Part shown: positions 1-9,695 of the stretch, one piece after another
Layout of the letters: each line of letters starts with the position of its first letter
Position numbering within the stretch: the first letter of the stretch is position 1
DNA from: Maribacter antarcticus DSM 21422
GTDB taxonomy: Bacteria > Bacteroidota > Bacteroidia > Flavobacteriales > Flavobacteriaceae
Reading direction: 5' to 3'
DNA: 64,000 nucleotides
Assembly: GCF_000621125.1 (NCBI RefSeq)
Contig: NZ_JHZC01000005.1
Coordinates: 62,001-126,000, forward strand
Made by a program: the position numbers and the translations under genes
The notes under the pieces: generated by a model
Databases searched by the model: none
What the model was told of the DNA's origin: nothing
The model's input: only the letters and a program-made list of their open reading frames with translations

Positions 1-563
1 TCACCCCATTCCATATCCTGCATACGAACGTTGTTATTCAATATTAGAACTCTACTTCCCATAAGTCCTTGGATTACCGGTTTCACAATATTTGCACCAG
101 TATTTAAGGAAGATACCCCTGTTAAAGTCTTTAACGCATCACCTAGACTATTACCACTATACTTTTCTACTTCCTTAAGTGACAAACGTCCTTCTTGTGC
201 AGACGATGTGTTATTGGCAATTGCTCCGGTAACCTTGACCTCATCAAGTTCCTCTAAATGGTGTTCGAGTAATATTTTTTTATACGTATCTCCGTTTATC
301 GTTAGGGTTATAAATTCTGAAGTACATTCCGGATGGGAAACTTCCAGTTCCAAAATACCATCACACAGTTTCTCAAACCTAAACTTACCTTGGTTGTTTG
401 ATACTGTTTGCTTATTTTTTCCTGTAATGATGACTGTTGCACCTGTTAGGGGTGTGTTATTATGAAAATCTATGATTTCTCCTAAAAGGATAGACTTGCA
501 CTCCTGAGCTGTGCTTATGCTGCCCCACAGGCATACAAACAGCAGTATGACATTATATTTCAT
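1..563 (-). CDS. TonB-dependent receptor, N-terminal part (cut by window edge)
   Basis: Read from an ATG at 563 leftwards, the frame stays open to the window edge (187 codons). It shows a signal peptide (hydrophobic residues 5-20, ending near STAQ), a carboxypeptidase-regulatory-like beta-sandwich (about residues 26-95, containing NTPLTGATV), and then the start of a TonB plug domain (NSLGDALKTLTGV, then a GSRVLILNN motif). This is the architecture of an outer-membrane TonB-dependent receptor; the barrel lies outside the window. No STN domain is present, so it is not the signalling type. It lies 65 bp downstream of a small exported Cys/His protein on the same strand, which hints at metal or metal-chelate uptake, but the substrate cannot be read from the sequence. 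Confidence 0.85.
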   Translation of the reverse strand, partial: MKYNVILLFVCLWGSISTAQECKSILLGEIIDFHNNTPLTGATVIITGKNKQTVSNNQGKFRFEKLCDGILELEVSHPECTSEFITLTINGDTYKKILLEHHLEELDEVKVTGAIANNTSSAQEGRLSLKEVEKYSGNSLGDALKTLTGVSSLNTGANIVKPVIQGLMGSRVLILNNNVRMQDMEWG

Positions 564-628
564 AATATGAATATTACGCTTAATTCAGGCAATCCGAAAA
601 TTGCCCCAAAATAGTTTGGAAGTAAGTA

Positions 629-937
629 CTAAATTGAATTTGGCGGAGGTCTGCCAAAGAAACTAAAACGTAAATAGGAAGATGCTAAAACAACAGGGTA
701 AAGTCTCACCTGTTCTTTTGTCTCAAGGTTTGATGAAATTTTTGTGCTGGTGGGTAAAGGAGGTAATATAAGTTCAGAATGCTGATTTTCTATCCCCAAC
801 TCACAGATAGCACAATTTTCTATATCATCTGAAGTAGTACTATCTTGATGCGTATACACATGAAAAGAGGATACCTTGAATAACATCAAGGCAAACAGCA
901 GAACTGTCACGCAATTAGAAAATAGTTTTTTCTTCAA
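629..937 (-). CDS. Small exported Cys/His-rich protein upstream of the TonB receptor
   Basis: A 102-residue protein with an N-terminal hydrophobic segment (about residues 10-22) that looks like a signal peptide or membrane anchor. It is followed by a short stretch with His26, His30, a CAIC pair (Cys42 and Cys45) and His53, and it ends in a proline-rich RPPP tail. I do not recognise a named domain. The His/Cys spacing resembles small periplasmic metal-binding proteins, and the gene is immediately upstream of a TonB-dependent receptor on the same strand, probably co-transcribed. A role in metal sensing or delivery is inference only; the ORF itself is well supported by its length, start and position. 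Confidence 0.7.
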   Translation of the reverse strand: MKKKLFSNCVTVLLFALMLFKVSSFHVYTHQDSTTSDDIENCAICELGIENQHSELILPPLPTSTKISSNLETKEQVRLYPVVLASSYLRFSFFGRPPPNSI

Positions 938-982
938 GTCACGAAAATAATCAAAGGAATAGTATTTAATGTTAAAGAAAAC

Positions 983-1309
983 CTAACTCTTATTATTAAA
1001 TAAATACTTTAGCCCAATTCTTTCTAGCATTTTCTTCTCAAAAGCCCAAAAGAATCTAAACTGGCCAAAAAGCCAACCGTAAACAACCAATAACAATTGA
1101 TAGAACGGGAATATAAGTATAATGCGTAATAGCCAATACAATGTTTGACCCCACCAAGCATCGGAAAAATTACTTAAGTCCATTCCAATCCAACTTAAAA
1201 AGGGTTTGGCTACATACACAGATGAGGAGCCTGTAATACCAAACACAACAAATATTACTAATAATTGCCAATCACTAGAAATACCCCAACGTTCCTTTAA
1301 TCTCTTCAT
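983..1309 (-). CDS. DUF6787-like small membrane protein
   Basis: A 108-residue protein with two long hydrophobic segments (about residues 15-36 and 58-80) separated by a Trp-rich loop (SDAWWGQTLYW). It begins MKRLKERWGI and carries a basic C-terminus. It matches my recollection of the flavobacterial DUF6787 family, which has no established function. It ends 45 bp before the start of the small Cys/His protein on the same strand, so read-through from here into the receptor genes is possible. Confidence 0.7.
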   Translation of the reverse strand: MKRLKERWGISSDWQLLVIFVVFGITGSSSVYVAKPFLSWIGMDLSNFSDAWWGQTLYWLLRIILIFPFYQLLLVVYGWLFGQFRFFWAFEKKMLERIGLKYLFNNKS

Positions 1310-1337
1310 AGCTTTTTACAAGCCTCAAAAATACTTT

Positions 1338-1808
1338 TTATATGCGAGGAACAAAAGCGCCTAGGCGTTGATTATACTTGCGCTGGAAAAAAATAAAATA
1401 ATTATACATTTTATAATTCACATCGTATCCATAATCAATTCCCTGTTGATAGTCTATCCGCATTAAATAAAGGTCGGGATTAAACCTGCTGGGTTGCATA
1501 ACTCTCTGGTTCCATTCTAATACCATAAGTCTGTTTCTATTTTCTAAAAAGGTTTTAGAATAGTAACCTTCAGGCCTTGCAACCGAATTTAGCCACGTAA
1601 AAAAACCAGGGTCTATGATGGTTATTTCATACTCCACATCTTCGTTCGAAATGCTTACGGGCCCGTCTTCCTCTGAAGCAAAAGCCATTTTTTCCTCTTC
1701 AGATATTGAAAGGGCCTCTTTAGACGTTCCGCAGCCAGAAAGCCATACTAGGCTAGTACTACAAATAATAACAACAAATAGATTTCTAAAATTACGTTTC
1801 TTTTTCAT
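1338..1808 (-). CDS. DUF6146-like lipoprotein
   Basis: I start this gene at the ATG at 1808, five codons inside a longer frame that opens with TTG. The protein (156 residues) has a basic N-terminus, a hydrophobic segment and the lipobox LSGC, so it should be a lipoprotein. The C-terminal half contains a conserved-looking core (NPDLYLMRIDY, then YNYFIFFQRKYNQRLGAF) that I associate with the flavobacterial DUF6146 family. No catalytic motif is visible and the function is unknown. It lies 28 bp upstream of the DUF6787-like gene on the same strand, so the two may be co-transcribed. Confidence 0.7.
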   Translation of the reverse strand: MKKKRNFRNLFVVIICSTSLVWLSGCGTSKEALSISEEEKMAFASEEDGPVSISNEDVEYEITIIDPGFFTWLNSVARPEGYYSKTFLENRNRLMVLEWNQRVMQPSRFNPDLYLMRIDYQQGIDYGYDVNYKMYNYFIFFQRKYNQRLGAFVPRI

Positions 1809-1875
1809 ACTGTTAAGATACAAAAAAAGCCGCTTGGGACTACAAACGGCTTCTAATACTAAAAGATTTTAATAC

Positions 1876-2508
1876 TTATTTTCCAAACAAGCCTCCTAAA
1901 AGTCCACCAAGACCTCCTTTTTGCTTAGTACTTCCCATAACCATTCCGGCTACATCATCCAAGATACTTCCGTCTCCATCTGCGTCCAATAGGGTAGTGA
2001 TTAAACTCTGATTTTCTTGAGGTTGTCCTCCTAACATACTACCTAACAATGTATTCATTCCACCAGCATCGCTAACGTTATTTTTGGAAGTCTGTTTTCC
2101 AATAAAGCCCATTACGATGGGTGCGGCTATTTTTAAAATTTGTGCGATAGAACCAGCATCTAGATTAAATTTTTGGCTAAGTGCATTTTCCACTTGTGGT
2201 TGTTTGCTTCCAAATACATGACCTAATATGCCTGCGCCGTCCTGCATAATAGAATCGTCTACACCACCTCCAAAAAGACTTCCTAGGTTATCTAAAATAC
2301 CACCATTATGTTTTCCAGATAAAGCACTCATAAGACCTGTAGCACCATCAGGCGAAGAAATATTTTTTTTCATGGCGCCTAAAATTAACGGCATTGCCAT
2401 ACTAAGCACATCAGATGTTTTTTCTTCTGGCTGTCCTGTCTGACTAGCTACACCACTTATTAATTGTTTGCCCATTGGGCCGTTAAGTAAATCTAATAAT
2501 CCTGACAT
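1876..2508 (-). CDS. DUF937 domain protein
   Basis: A 210-residue Gly/Met/Leu-rich protein starting MSGLLDLLNGPMGKQLISGV, with the repeated helical pattern of DUF937 (YidB-like) proteins: short amphipathic helices and GGG-rich turns, a central PIVMGFIG segment and a Gly-rich C-terminal tail (GGLGGLLGGLFGK). It has no signal peptide and no clear transmembrane helix. Family function is unknown. It is transcribed leftwards, 67 bp before the DUF6146-like lipoprotein and downstream of serA. Confidence 0.8.
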   Translation of the reverse strand: MSGLLDLLNGPMGKQLISGVASQTGQPEEKTSDVLSMAMPLILGAMKKNISSPDGATGLMSALSGKHNGGILDNLGSLFGGGVDDSIMQDGAGILGHVFGSKQPQVENALSQKFNLDAGSIAQILKIAAPIVMGFIGKQTSKNNVSDAGGMNTLLGSMLGGQPQENQSLITTLLDADGDGSILDDVAGMVMGSTKQKGGLGGLLGGLFGK

Positions 2509-2578
2509 AATAAAATATAGTTAATTTAATGTTTGGGACAATGTACAAAAAGAGTTTTAAAAAGAAAGACTACCAACT

Positions 2579-3529
2579 CTATTTTAAAAGTGTAATTATC
2601 TGATTGGCAAGTTCTAAACCAATACGGTCTTGTGCTTCTAAGGTGGCAGCACCGATATGCGGACTAAGAGAGATATTAGGATGCATCAAAATTCGTATTT
2701 CAGGACTAGGCTCGGATTCAAAAACATCCAATGCGGCAAAAGCAACCTTTTTGTTTTCTAAAGCATCTATTAAAGCAACTTCATCTAAAGTACCCCCTCT
2801 AGCTGCATTTAAGACACCTACACCATCCTTCATTTGTTCAAATTCTTGTGCTCCCAAAATATAGCCTTTTTGTGTTGGAACATGTATTGATATAAAATCA
2901 GAAGTTTTTAAAACTTCTGATTTACTATTGGATTTAAGGGCAAAGGACACCTCTTGTTCGTCAAAAAATCGCAAAGTTAACATACAATTTTCAATAGCCG
3001 GGTCAAAATAGACAACGTTCATTCCTACTCCTAAAGCAATTTTTGCAGTCGCCTGCCCGATTTTTCCAAATCCAATAATACCAAGGGTCTTACCCCTAAG
3101 TTCCGTTCCTGTGGAATATGCTTTCTTTAACTGCTTAAAGTTACTATCGCCATCTAAAGGCATATTTCTATTTGCATCGTAAAGAAAGCGCACGGCGCCG
3201 TACAAGTGGGCAAAAACCAATTCTGCTACAGATTCCGAAGAGGCCTCAGGTGTATTGATTATATGCAGCCCTTGTTTTTTAGCATAAGCTACTTCTATAT
3301 TATCCATACCAACTCCTCCTCGGCCTATGATTTTTAAACCAGTACAACCGTCTATTACATCCTTGCCTACCTGCGTTGCGCTTCTTACCAAAAGACCCGT
3401 AATATCGTTCTCATTGATAAATTGTATCAATTGCTCTTGGGCCACATGAACGGTAACTACTTCAAAATTTGACTGTTCAAGTACTTCTCTTCCGGCTTGG
3501 GATATACCGTCGTTTGCTAATATTTTCAT
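2579..3529 (-). CDS. serA: D-3-phosphoglycerate dehydrogenase (D-2-hydroxyacid dehydrogenase)
   Basis: The enzyme oxidises 3-phosphoglycerate to 3-phosphohydroxypyruvate with NAD+, the first step of serine synthesis. The 316-residue protein has the two-part D-2-hydroxyacid dehydrogenase fold. The NAD-binding motif GFGKIG lies near residue 155, an Asp (YFDP) follows the second strand, and the substrate motif AARGG and catalytic SPHIGAAT are near the C-terminus. It is the short form without the ACT regulatory domain, so serine feedback through ACT is not expected. It lies 100 bp downstream of serC on the same strand, which supports the serine-pathway role over other 2-hydroxyacid substrates. 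Confidence 0.9.
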   Translation of the reverse strand: MKILANDGISQAGREVLEQSNFEVVTVHVAQEQLIQFINENDITGLLVRSATQVGKDVIDGCTGLKIIGRGGVGMDNIEVAYAKKQGLHIINTPEASSESVAELVFAHLYGAVRFLYDANRNMPLDGDSNFKQLKKAYSTGTELRGKTLGIIGFGKIGQATAKIALGVGMNVVYFDPAIENCMLTLRFFDEQEVSFALKSNSKSEVLKTSDFISIHVPTQKGYILGAQEFEQMKDGVGVLNAARGGTLDEVALIDALENKKVAFAALDVFESEPSPEIRILMHPNISLSPHIGAATLEAQDRIGLELANQIITLLK

Positions 3530-3629
3530 TTATGTTTAAACTTTTTAACCAATTGATGTATAGCTACTTATATCGAAAGGCATTGTCACTTTCTACTTTA
3601 AGGCAGACCTGCCGAAAGGCTTTCCTGAT

Positions 3630-4694
3630 TTACCCTTTGCGTTCCATTTCACTCATTATATCTACTAAAACACCTACACTGTCAAGAGATAGAGCATTGT
3701 ACATACTTGCTCTGTAACCGCCAACGGACCTATGCCCGTTTAGACCATTTATACCTGCTTCTTTTAATAAAGTTTCGAAAGTGTCTTTTAAACCTTTTAC
3801 AGTAATACTAAATGTGGCATTCATTATAGAACGATCTGCCTTGTTAGCGTATCCATCAAAAACAGGATTCAAATCTATTTCCGAGTAGAGTAACCGTGCC
3901 TTGTTTTCATTTACTTTTTCTATAGCTTCTATACCTCCTAAGTTTTTCAGCCATTCCAGCGTAAGCATTGAAGTATATACAGGAAAAACAGCTGGTGTAT
4001 TGAACATGCTGTCCTTGCTTATGTGTACTTGGTAATCGAGCATCGAAGGAATCTTTCGGGATACTTTACCCAGAATATCTTCTTTAACAACAACCAACGT
4101 AGTCCCAGCAGGACCCATGTTTTTTTGAGCACCGGCATAAATTAAGTCGAATTGAGAAAAGTCCAGTATTCTTGAAAAAATATCAGAACTCATATCGCAA
4201 ACCAAGGGCGTCTCGGTAACAGGAAATTTTTTGAACTGCGTTCCAAAAATGGTATTGTTGGAGGTTAAATGTAGATAGTCCAACCCTTTTGGCACGCTAT
4301 ATCCTTTGGGGATGTAGTTAAAATTTTTATCCTTTGAAGATCCAACCTCTAAAACCTCTCCAAAAAGTTTAGCCTCTTTAATTGCATTATCGCTCCAAGT
4401 ACCCGTATTCAAATACCCAGCCTTTTTATCTAAAAGATTGTAGGCAACCATTAAAAACTCCAAGCTGGCGCCACCATGAAGGAATAAAGCTTTATATCCT
4501 TTACCTTCTAAACCCAAAAGCTCTAATGCTAGGGATCTTGCTTTCTCCATAACTGCCACAAAGTCGGTACTTCGGTGAGATATTTCGATTAACGAAAGAC
4601 CGGAACCGTTAAAATCCATAACTGCCTCCGAGGCTTTTAACAATACTTCTTGTGGCAATATACACGGCCCAGCACTAAAATTATGTTTTTTCAT
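3630..4694 (-). CDS. serC: Phosphoserine aminotransferase
   Basis: A PLP-dependent class V aminotransferase that converts 3-phosphohydroxypyruvate and glutamate to phosphoserine and 2-oxoglutarate. The 354-residue length is typical. It opens with the family signature KHNFSAGPCILP, has the HGGASLEF phosphate-binding region near residue 75, and the PLP lysine in AGAQKNMGPAG near residue 195. The C-terminal NGHRSVGGYRASMYNA motif is characteristic of SerC. serC precedes serA on the same strand, forming a two-gene serine unit; a serB phosphatase is not in the window. Confidence 0.95.
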   Translation of the reverse strand: MKKHNFSAGPCILPQEVLLKASEAVMDFNGSGLSLIEISHRSTDFVAVMEKARSLALELLGLEGKGYKALFLHGGASLEFLMVAYNLLDKKAGYLNTGTWSDNAIKEAKLFGEVLEVGSSKDKNFNYIPKGYSVPKGLDYLHLTSNNTIFGTQFKKFPVTETPLVCDMSSDIFSRILDFSQFDLIYAGAQKNMGPAGTTLVVVKEDILGKVSRKIPSMLDYQVHISKDSMFNTPAVFPVYTSMLTLEWLKNLGGIEAIEKVNENKARLLYSEIDLNPVFDGYANKADRSIMNATFSITVKGLKDTFETLLKEAGINGLNGHRSVGGYRASMYNALSLDSVGVLVDIMSEMERKG

Positions 4695-4856
4695 TTGTTT
4701 GCTTTTAATTTCTAGCCTCTCGGCTTTTTAGCTATGATTCACCGTAAAAATCCATTTCACTTTACAGGACTTACTACTGCTACGTATTGAAAATTAATAT
4801 AATGAGGTAAAGGTCAGAAATTTCCAACTAACGTGTCTTGTAGAATTTAATTAATT

Positions 4857-5933
4857 CTAGGATGTTTTTAACAGGAATTCAACAGTATCCACACCATCTG
4901 CATAATCCCATAATTCCGGTGTTTGAGTTTTTCCAAAGGCTATTTCGTTTGGAAAGAAACCGTTGGAAACCACACACTGTATAGCTTCCTTATCAGCCGC
5001 TACTCTCTGTTTTACCAACTCATCGGTATCATACGTTTCATAAAAAACAGTAGCAATAGGGGAGGCATAACTTGCATCCTCTTTTAGCATAAGAAAGCCG
5101 TTATCTAGAATATTGAATTCACTCATGAGATAAACAGCCTTGTTATAATCATAATTATTAGCGTATTTATGCTGATTGATTATTTGGTTATGATGGAATT
5201 GAGCTGTAAAAAACGCATCAAAATTATATCCTTTAGGCACAAATAATTTGGAAACACTTCTGCATCCTAGTCCGTAATATCTAAATATATCCTCCCCTAA
5301 AGCCGCTAGTTCCAGTTCCGACTCTTTGCCGGTAAGAATAGCAACAGAATTCCTATTCTTGCGAATGATATTTGGTTTTTTTCCAAAATAATACTCAAAG
5401 TAGCGAGCGGTGTTATTACTACCTGTGGCTATAGCTGCATCAAAACTGGTTAAGCGTTCTTCGGTAAATTGTACACTATCTAAAAAATTTGGATTTAGAA
5501 ACCCCAAATAATCAACAATCAAAGGCAACAATTGTTTGTCGTTACTTGATAGTTTTACAATTGCTGTATTTCCCGTAATTAATACAGCCAACAAATCATG
5601 AAACCCCACTAAAGGTATATTTCCGGCTAAAATTAGCGCTACACGTTTGGTTTGGTTCTTTGACATATCGTAGGTGGATAACCAGTGCTCAAGAGTATCC
5701 TTGGAAAGTGCCAAAGCCCATTGTTTTAAAGCAAATAGTAAATTCTCTTGGGTAAACCACCCGTTATGATGGTGAGCCGTTTCTATGGTATGGTTAAATT
5801 TGGAAAACCATTCCAAATGTTCCCCCTGCATACCTGTTTTATTTTTTATGGCAGCGCAGTATTCACCAAGAAATTCGCCAAGTTTAACAAAAGCTTCTAA
5901 ATTAGATTTGTGTTCAGTCATTATATTTGTCAA
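4857..5933 (-). CDS. LuxC-type acyl-CoA reductase
   Basis: A 358-residue aldehyde-dehydrogenase-fold protein of the LuxC/acyl-CoA reductase family. LuxC proteins reduce an acyl thioester to an aldehyde with NADPH. The likely nucleophilic Cys is C224 in GLGCRSVSKLFVP. A substrate-binding helix (ILAGNIPLVGFHDLL) lies near residue 101 and an ATGSNNTARYFE segment near 169. A second ATG four codons downstream is an equally good start. No luxD, luxE or luciferase genes are near, so bioluminescence is not implied. It is divergent from a 4Fe-4S ferredoxin gene, an arrangement I recall as common in flavobacteria. The physiological substrate is unknown. Confidence 0.85.
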   Translation of the reverse strand: MTNIMTEHKSNLEAFVKLGEFLGEYCAAIKNKTGMQGEHLEWFSKFNHTIETAHHHNGWFTQENLLFALKQWALALSKDTLEHWLSTYDMSKNQTKRVALILAGNIPLVGFHDLLAVLITGNTAIVKLSSNDKQLLPLIVDYLGFLNPNFLDSVQFTEERLTSFDAAIATGSNNTARYFEYYFGKKPNIIRKNRNSVAILTGKESELELAALGEDIFRYYGLGCRSVSKLFVPKGYNFDAFFTAQFHHNQIINQHKYANNYDYNKAVYLMSEFNILDNGFLMLKEDASYASPIATVFYETYDTDELVKQRVAADKEAIQCVVSNGFFPNEIAFGKTQTPELWDYADGVDTVEFLLKTS

Positions 5934-6410
<477 letters not shown>

Positions 6411-6433
6411 TTTTGTTTATTTTGGAATATAAG

Positions 6434-6466
6434 AAAGCTGCCATAATAATTGGCAGCTTTTTTTTT
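6434..6466 (+). terminator. Rho-independent terminator after the ferredoxin gene
   Basis: A perfect 10-bp stem (AAAGCTGCCA / TGGCAGCTTT) with a 7-nt loop runs directly into a T tract, 23 bp after the ferredoxin stop codon. Confidence 0.9.
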
Positions 6467-6490
6467 GCTTACTAAACTGATAATAAGAGA

Positions 6491-9400
6491 TTATTTAAGT
6501 GAAAAGCTAACACGAGCAAATAAGAATCGACCACCAATTCCAAATTGTTGTGCTCTTCTAGACCAATCAAAACGTCCGGAGCTTCTATTACCAAAAGCTT
6601 CGTTCGCTCTATCTGGGTAAATATCAAATAAATTGTTAGCCCCAATTGTAAACGTTAGGTCATCCGTAGCCTTATAGCCTATAGAGAGATCAGTCACCAA
6701 CTTAGTGCCAAATACTTGCTGATTGGCAACAGTGGTCGTAGCTTCTGTAACTTCTCCAAAGTATACGTTTCTAAGGAAAACTATCAATTTGTTAGATGTT
6801 AAACTGTTAGAAAGATTGACTTTCGTCCTTGGTACAGCTTCTTCTAGGTAAACTCTACTATCTTCAGGGAAGTACGTATCTACTAGTCCTGCATTCTCTA
6901 GAACTTCGGATGCGTTAATTCCGCCCACTTGTCTTGTATTGGAAAATGTCCCTGCCAAATCAGATTTTAATCTCCAATTATCTCCTAAATCTGTTTTATG
7001 AGTAATTACAAGATCTACTCCCTTGGATTCCGTATCAATAGCATTTGCAAAGAATGAAGCTGCGGTTGCGTTTGCTTGGTTAAGCAGATTGTCCAGTTCC
7101 GTTCCAGTACCTGGTCCTTTAAATTGGCCTGTATATACAACCCTATCATTGATTTTGACAAAATATCCATCCAAGGTGACCGTTAAGTTAGCATCTGGAA
7201 TTTTGGCTGCAAGGCCCATGCTTATGCTACTAGACGTTTCTTCTTTTAGTTGAGGAATCCCTAGCAATTGTGCTGCTCTACTGTCATTAGAAAAGGTGCC
7301 AACTTCTTGAGGGTTTCCATTCTGATCAAAAATTGTCGATGTAGAATTAAAATTTATTTGATGTAAAGATGGTGCTCTAAAACCTGTGTTCACTGCACCA
7401 CGTATATTCACATTATCAGTCAACTTATAGCGTGTAGCAATTTTAAAATTGATAGTTGATCCAAAATCACTGTAGTTTTCAAATCTAGTCGCGAAACTTG
7501 CTAGAAATCTTTCCGTAAAATCCGCTTCTATATCAAGATATCCTGCAACACTGCTTCTTCCTCTAGATAGCTCATTACTAGGACTAAACCCCGGAAAAAC
7601 CTGAGAACCACCTGGTCTGGAATTTCCAAAGAAATCTTGTGAAGCTTGCTGCGAAGCTAACGTGATAACTTGTCCATCCGCGGTATATTGAGAATAGGAG
7701 GCAGTTTCACCCGCTTCGATCTGATAATTCTCAACACGAAATTCTGATCCAAATGCTACATTCAACCCAGACATTGCATCACCAAAAAATTGACTTATAT
7801 CTAAATTCGTCGTATTCTGCGAAAAAGAAAATCCACCTGCATCAAAAGTAGTTGGAGAGGAGCTCTGTTGAGAAGCATTAAATGTATTCCCAATAGTGTA
7901 TTGGAAGGCGTTTTTACCATATGTATTACTGAAGTCTACATTCCAGTCCCCAATCATTCCTTTTATTCCTGCGGATAAAGATTGATCTTGGATTGCAGAA
8001 TTAATCTCAGGTAAAAATCCGTTGATATAAGCAGGTGTATACGTTCTACTTTGATTTGGTAGTCTATAGAAACCGGCGGAATTACCTATTCTAGAACTAA
8101 TTCCAGCAAATGAATATAATTCTGTGCCTCTGTCATCTAGAGGTAATGAAAAATTAGCGAAAAATCTTCCACCTCTTAAGGCTGATTGTCCAACCCTCAT
8201 GTTGTAATCACTTCTTTGCTGTCCTCTTGCCGTTAATTCAGCGTCTGTAGTATCACCCGATAATATAGGCTGCAAATCAGCTTTGGTCGTTGCTCCATCC
8301 AAATTGATATTTGCTGCGTTGGCATATTGGATTACATCAGCAACATCATCATCCAATAAATTAGCTAAATTATATCCATCCGCAGTTGCAAAACGTTCAA
8401 CGGTATTATAACCATTAAAGATATTCCCTTCCCATTCTTTCATACGACTGTAATCTTGACGTACATCAAAATCCCCTGAAAACGTAATATATCCTCCTTT
8501 GTCACCAAGTCCAATACCATAACTAGCGGCTATGTTGGTAGTTTCCCCATCGGAGCCACCTGTTTGCCCATTTGCATTTTTAGAAAAATTAGCTCCTGTT
8601 GTTACTGAGGCCGTAAGCTCGTCTACTGCAGTATTTAAAACGATATTAATCACCCCTGCAATTGCATCTGAACCGTATTGAGCTGCTGCTCCATCTCTAA
8701 GAACTTCTATCCGCTTTATTGCTGCAGCTGGAATCGCATTCAAATCTGTTCCTACACTTCCTCTACCAAACGTACCGTTTACATTTACTAAAGCGGAAGT
8801 ATGTCTTCTCTTTCCATTTATCAGTACTAAAACTTGGTCAGGTCCTAAACCTCTTAACGAAGCTGGATCAATATGATCAGTTCCATCAGATATAGTTTGA
8901 GTATTTGAAGTAAATGAAGGCGCTACATAATTTAATATCTGATTCAAGTTTACTTGGGGTGCAACGCTATTCAATTCCTTAATATCGATAACATCAACAG
9001 GCACACTACTTTCAGTTGCCGTTCTATTGGGGTTACGCGAACCGATGACTACTGCTTCGGACAGTTCTAGACCCGCTAAAAGAGTTATTGACATTGGAGT
9101 GTTCTTCGCTGTAATTTCTTTTGTATTAAATCCAATGTAAGAAACGACTAGAATGCTACCCACTTTTACATTAATTTCAAAATTACCATCAAAATCTGTC
9201 GTGGTTCCTAACGTTGTTCCTTTCACCACAATAGAGGCGCCAGGGAGCGGTGTACCATTATCATCCAAAACTTTACCGGTAATTGATTGTTGACTTACGA
9301 ATAGGTTTGAAAGGATAGGGTTAGTTATAGTTTCTGAAGTAATATTCACAGATTTAATCTTAGCTCTTTTTTTATGATAAAGTACATAATACTTATTCCC

Positions 9401-9667
9401 TAAATACTCAAAATCAAAACTTGTTTTACGTTCAAGTTTGTTGATTATCTTATCTAGTGCAGCGTATTCGTATTCTGCTGGATTTAAACTGGTAGTCTCA
9501 ACCAATTTTGGGTTGTAGGTAAAAAACACTTCGTGTTTGGAGCTTATTTCTTTAAGAAACTCACTTAAAGTAATTTCTTTTTTTAAATTCTCTGAGGCTT
9601 GTAAACCAATACTACTTATAAAAAGTAGTACCGCTAGCAGCGTCTTAATTTGCTTTTTGGTTCTCAT
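6491..9667 (-). CDS. TonB-dependent receptor with STN signalling domain
   Basis: A 1058-residue outer-membrane receptor. In order it has a signal peptide (about 1-24), an STN (secretin/TonB short N-terminal) domain (about 31-97) that in FecA-type systems contacts the anti-sigma factor, a carboxypeptidase-regulatory-like domain (about 129-197, TGKVLDDNGTPLPGA), the plug (about 217-345, with LRGLGPDQVLVLINGKRRHT and EVLRDGAAAQYGSDAIAGVI) and a 22-strand-type barrel to the C-terminus. It is the last gene of a sigma-FecR-receptor unit, 28 bp after fecR. No SusD-like partner is present, so it is not a SusC glycan importer in the usual sense. The ligand is unknown. Confidence 0.95.
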   Translation of the reverse strand: MRTKKQIKTLLAVLLFISSIGLQASENLKKEITLSEFLKEISSKHEVFFTYNPKLVETTSLNPAEYEYAALDKIINKLERKTSFDFEYLGNKYYVLYHKKRAKIKSVNITSETITNPILSNLFVSQQSITGKVLDDNGTPLPGASIVVKGTTLGTTTDFDGNFEINVKVGSILVVSYIGFNTKEITAKNTPMSITLLAGLELSEAVVIGSRNPNRTATESSVPVDVIDIKELNSVAPQVNLNQILNYVAPSFTSNTQTISDGTDHIDPASLRGLGPDQVLVLINGKRRHTSALVNVNGTFGRGSVGTDLNAIPAAAIKRIEVLRDGAAAQYGSDAIAGVINIVLNTAVDELTASVTTGANFSKNANGQTGGSDGETTNIAASYGIGLGDKGGYITFSGDFDVRQDYSRMKEWEGNIFNGYNTVERFATADGYNLANLLDDDVADVIQYANAANINLDGATTKADLQPILSGDTTDAELTARGQQRSDYNMRVGQSALRGGRFFANFSLPLDDRGTELYSFAGISSRIGNSAGFYRLPNQSRTYTPAYINGFLPEINSAIQDQSLSAGIKGMIGDWNVDFSNTYGKNAFQYTIGNTFNASQQSSSPTTFDAGGFSFSQNTTNLDISQFFGDAMSGLNVAFGSEFRVENYQIEAGETASYSQYTADGQVITLASQQASQDFFGNSRPGGSQVFPGFSPSNELSRGRSSVAGYLDIEADFTERFLASFATRFENYSDFGSTINFKIATRYKLTDNVNIRGAVNTGFRAPSLHQINFNSTSTIFDQNGNPQEVGTFSNDSRAAQLLGIPQLKEETSSSISMGLAAKIPDANLTVTLDGYFVKINDRVVYTGQFKGPGTGTELDNLLNQANATAASFFANAIDTESKGVDLVITHKTDLGDNWRLKSDLAGTFSNTRQVGGINASEVLENAGLVDTYFPEDSRVYLEEAVPRTKVNLSNSLTSNKLIVFLRNVYFGEVTEATTTVANQQVFGTKLVTDLSIGYKATDDLTFTIGANNLFDIYPDRANEAFGNRSSGRFDWSRRAQQFGIGGRFLFARVSFSLK

Positions 9668-9695
9668 AGTACATAGTTTAAGTTAAATGTTCAAG

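Noticed and set aside
31-465. A 144-codon + strand frame
   Set aside because: It lies antisense to the TonB-receptor start, which has a clear signal peptide and domain order; the + frame has no recognisable pattern.
4857-5933. A bioluminescence (lux) locus
   Set aside because: Only a LuxC-like reductase is present; no luciferase, LuxD or LuxE.
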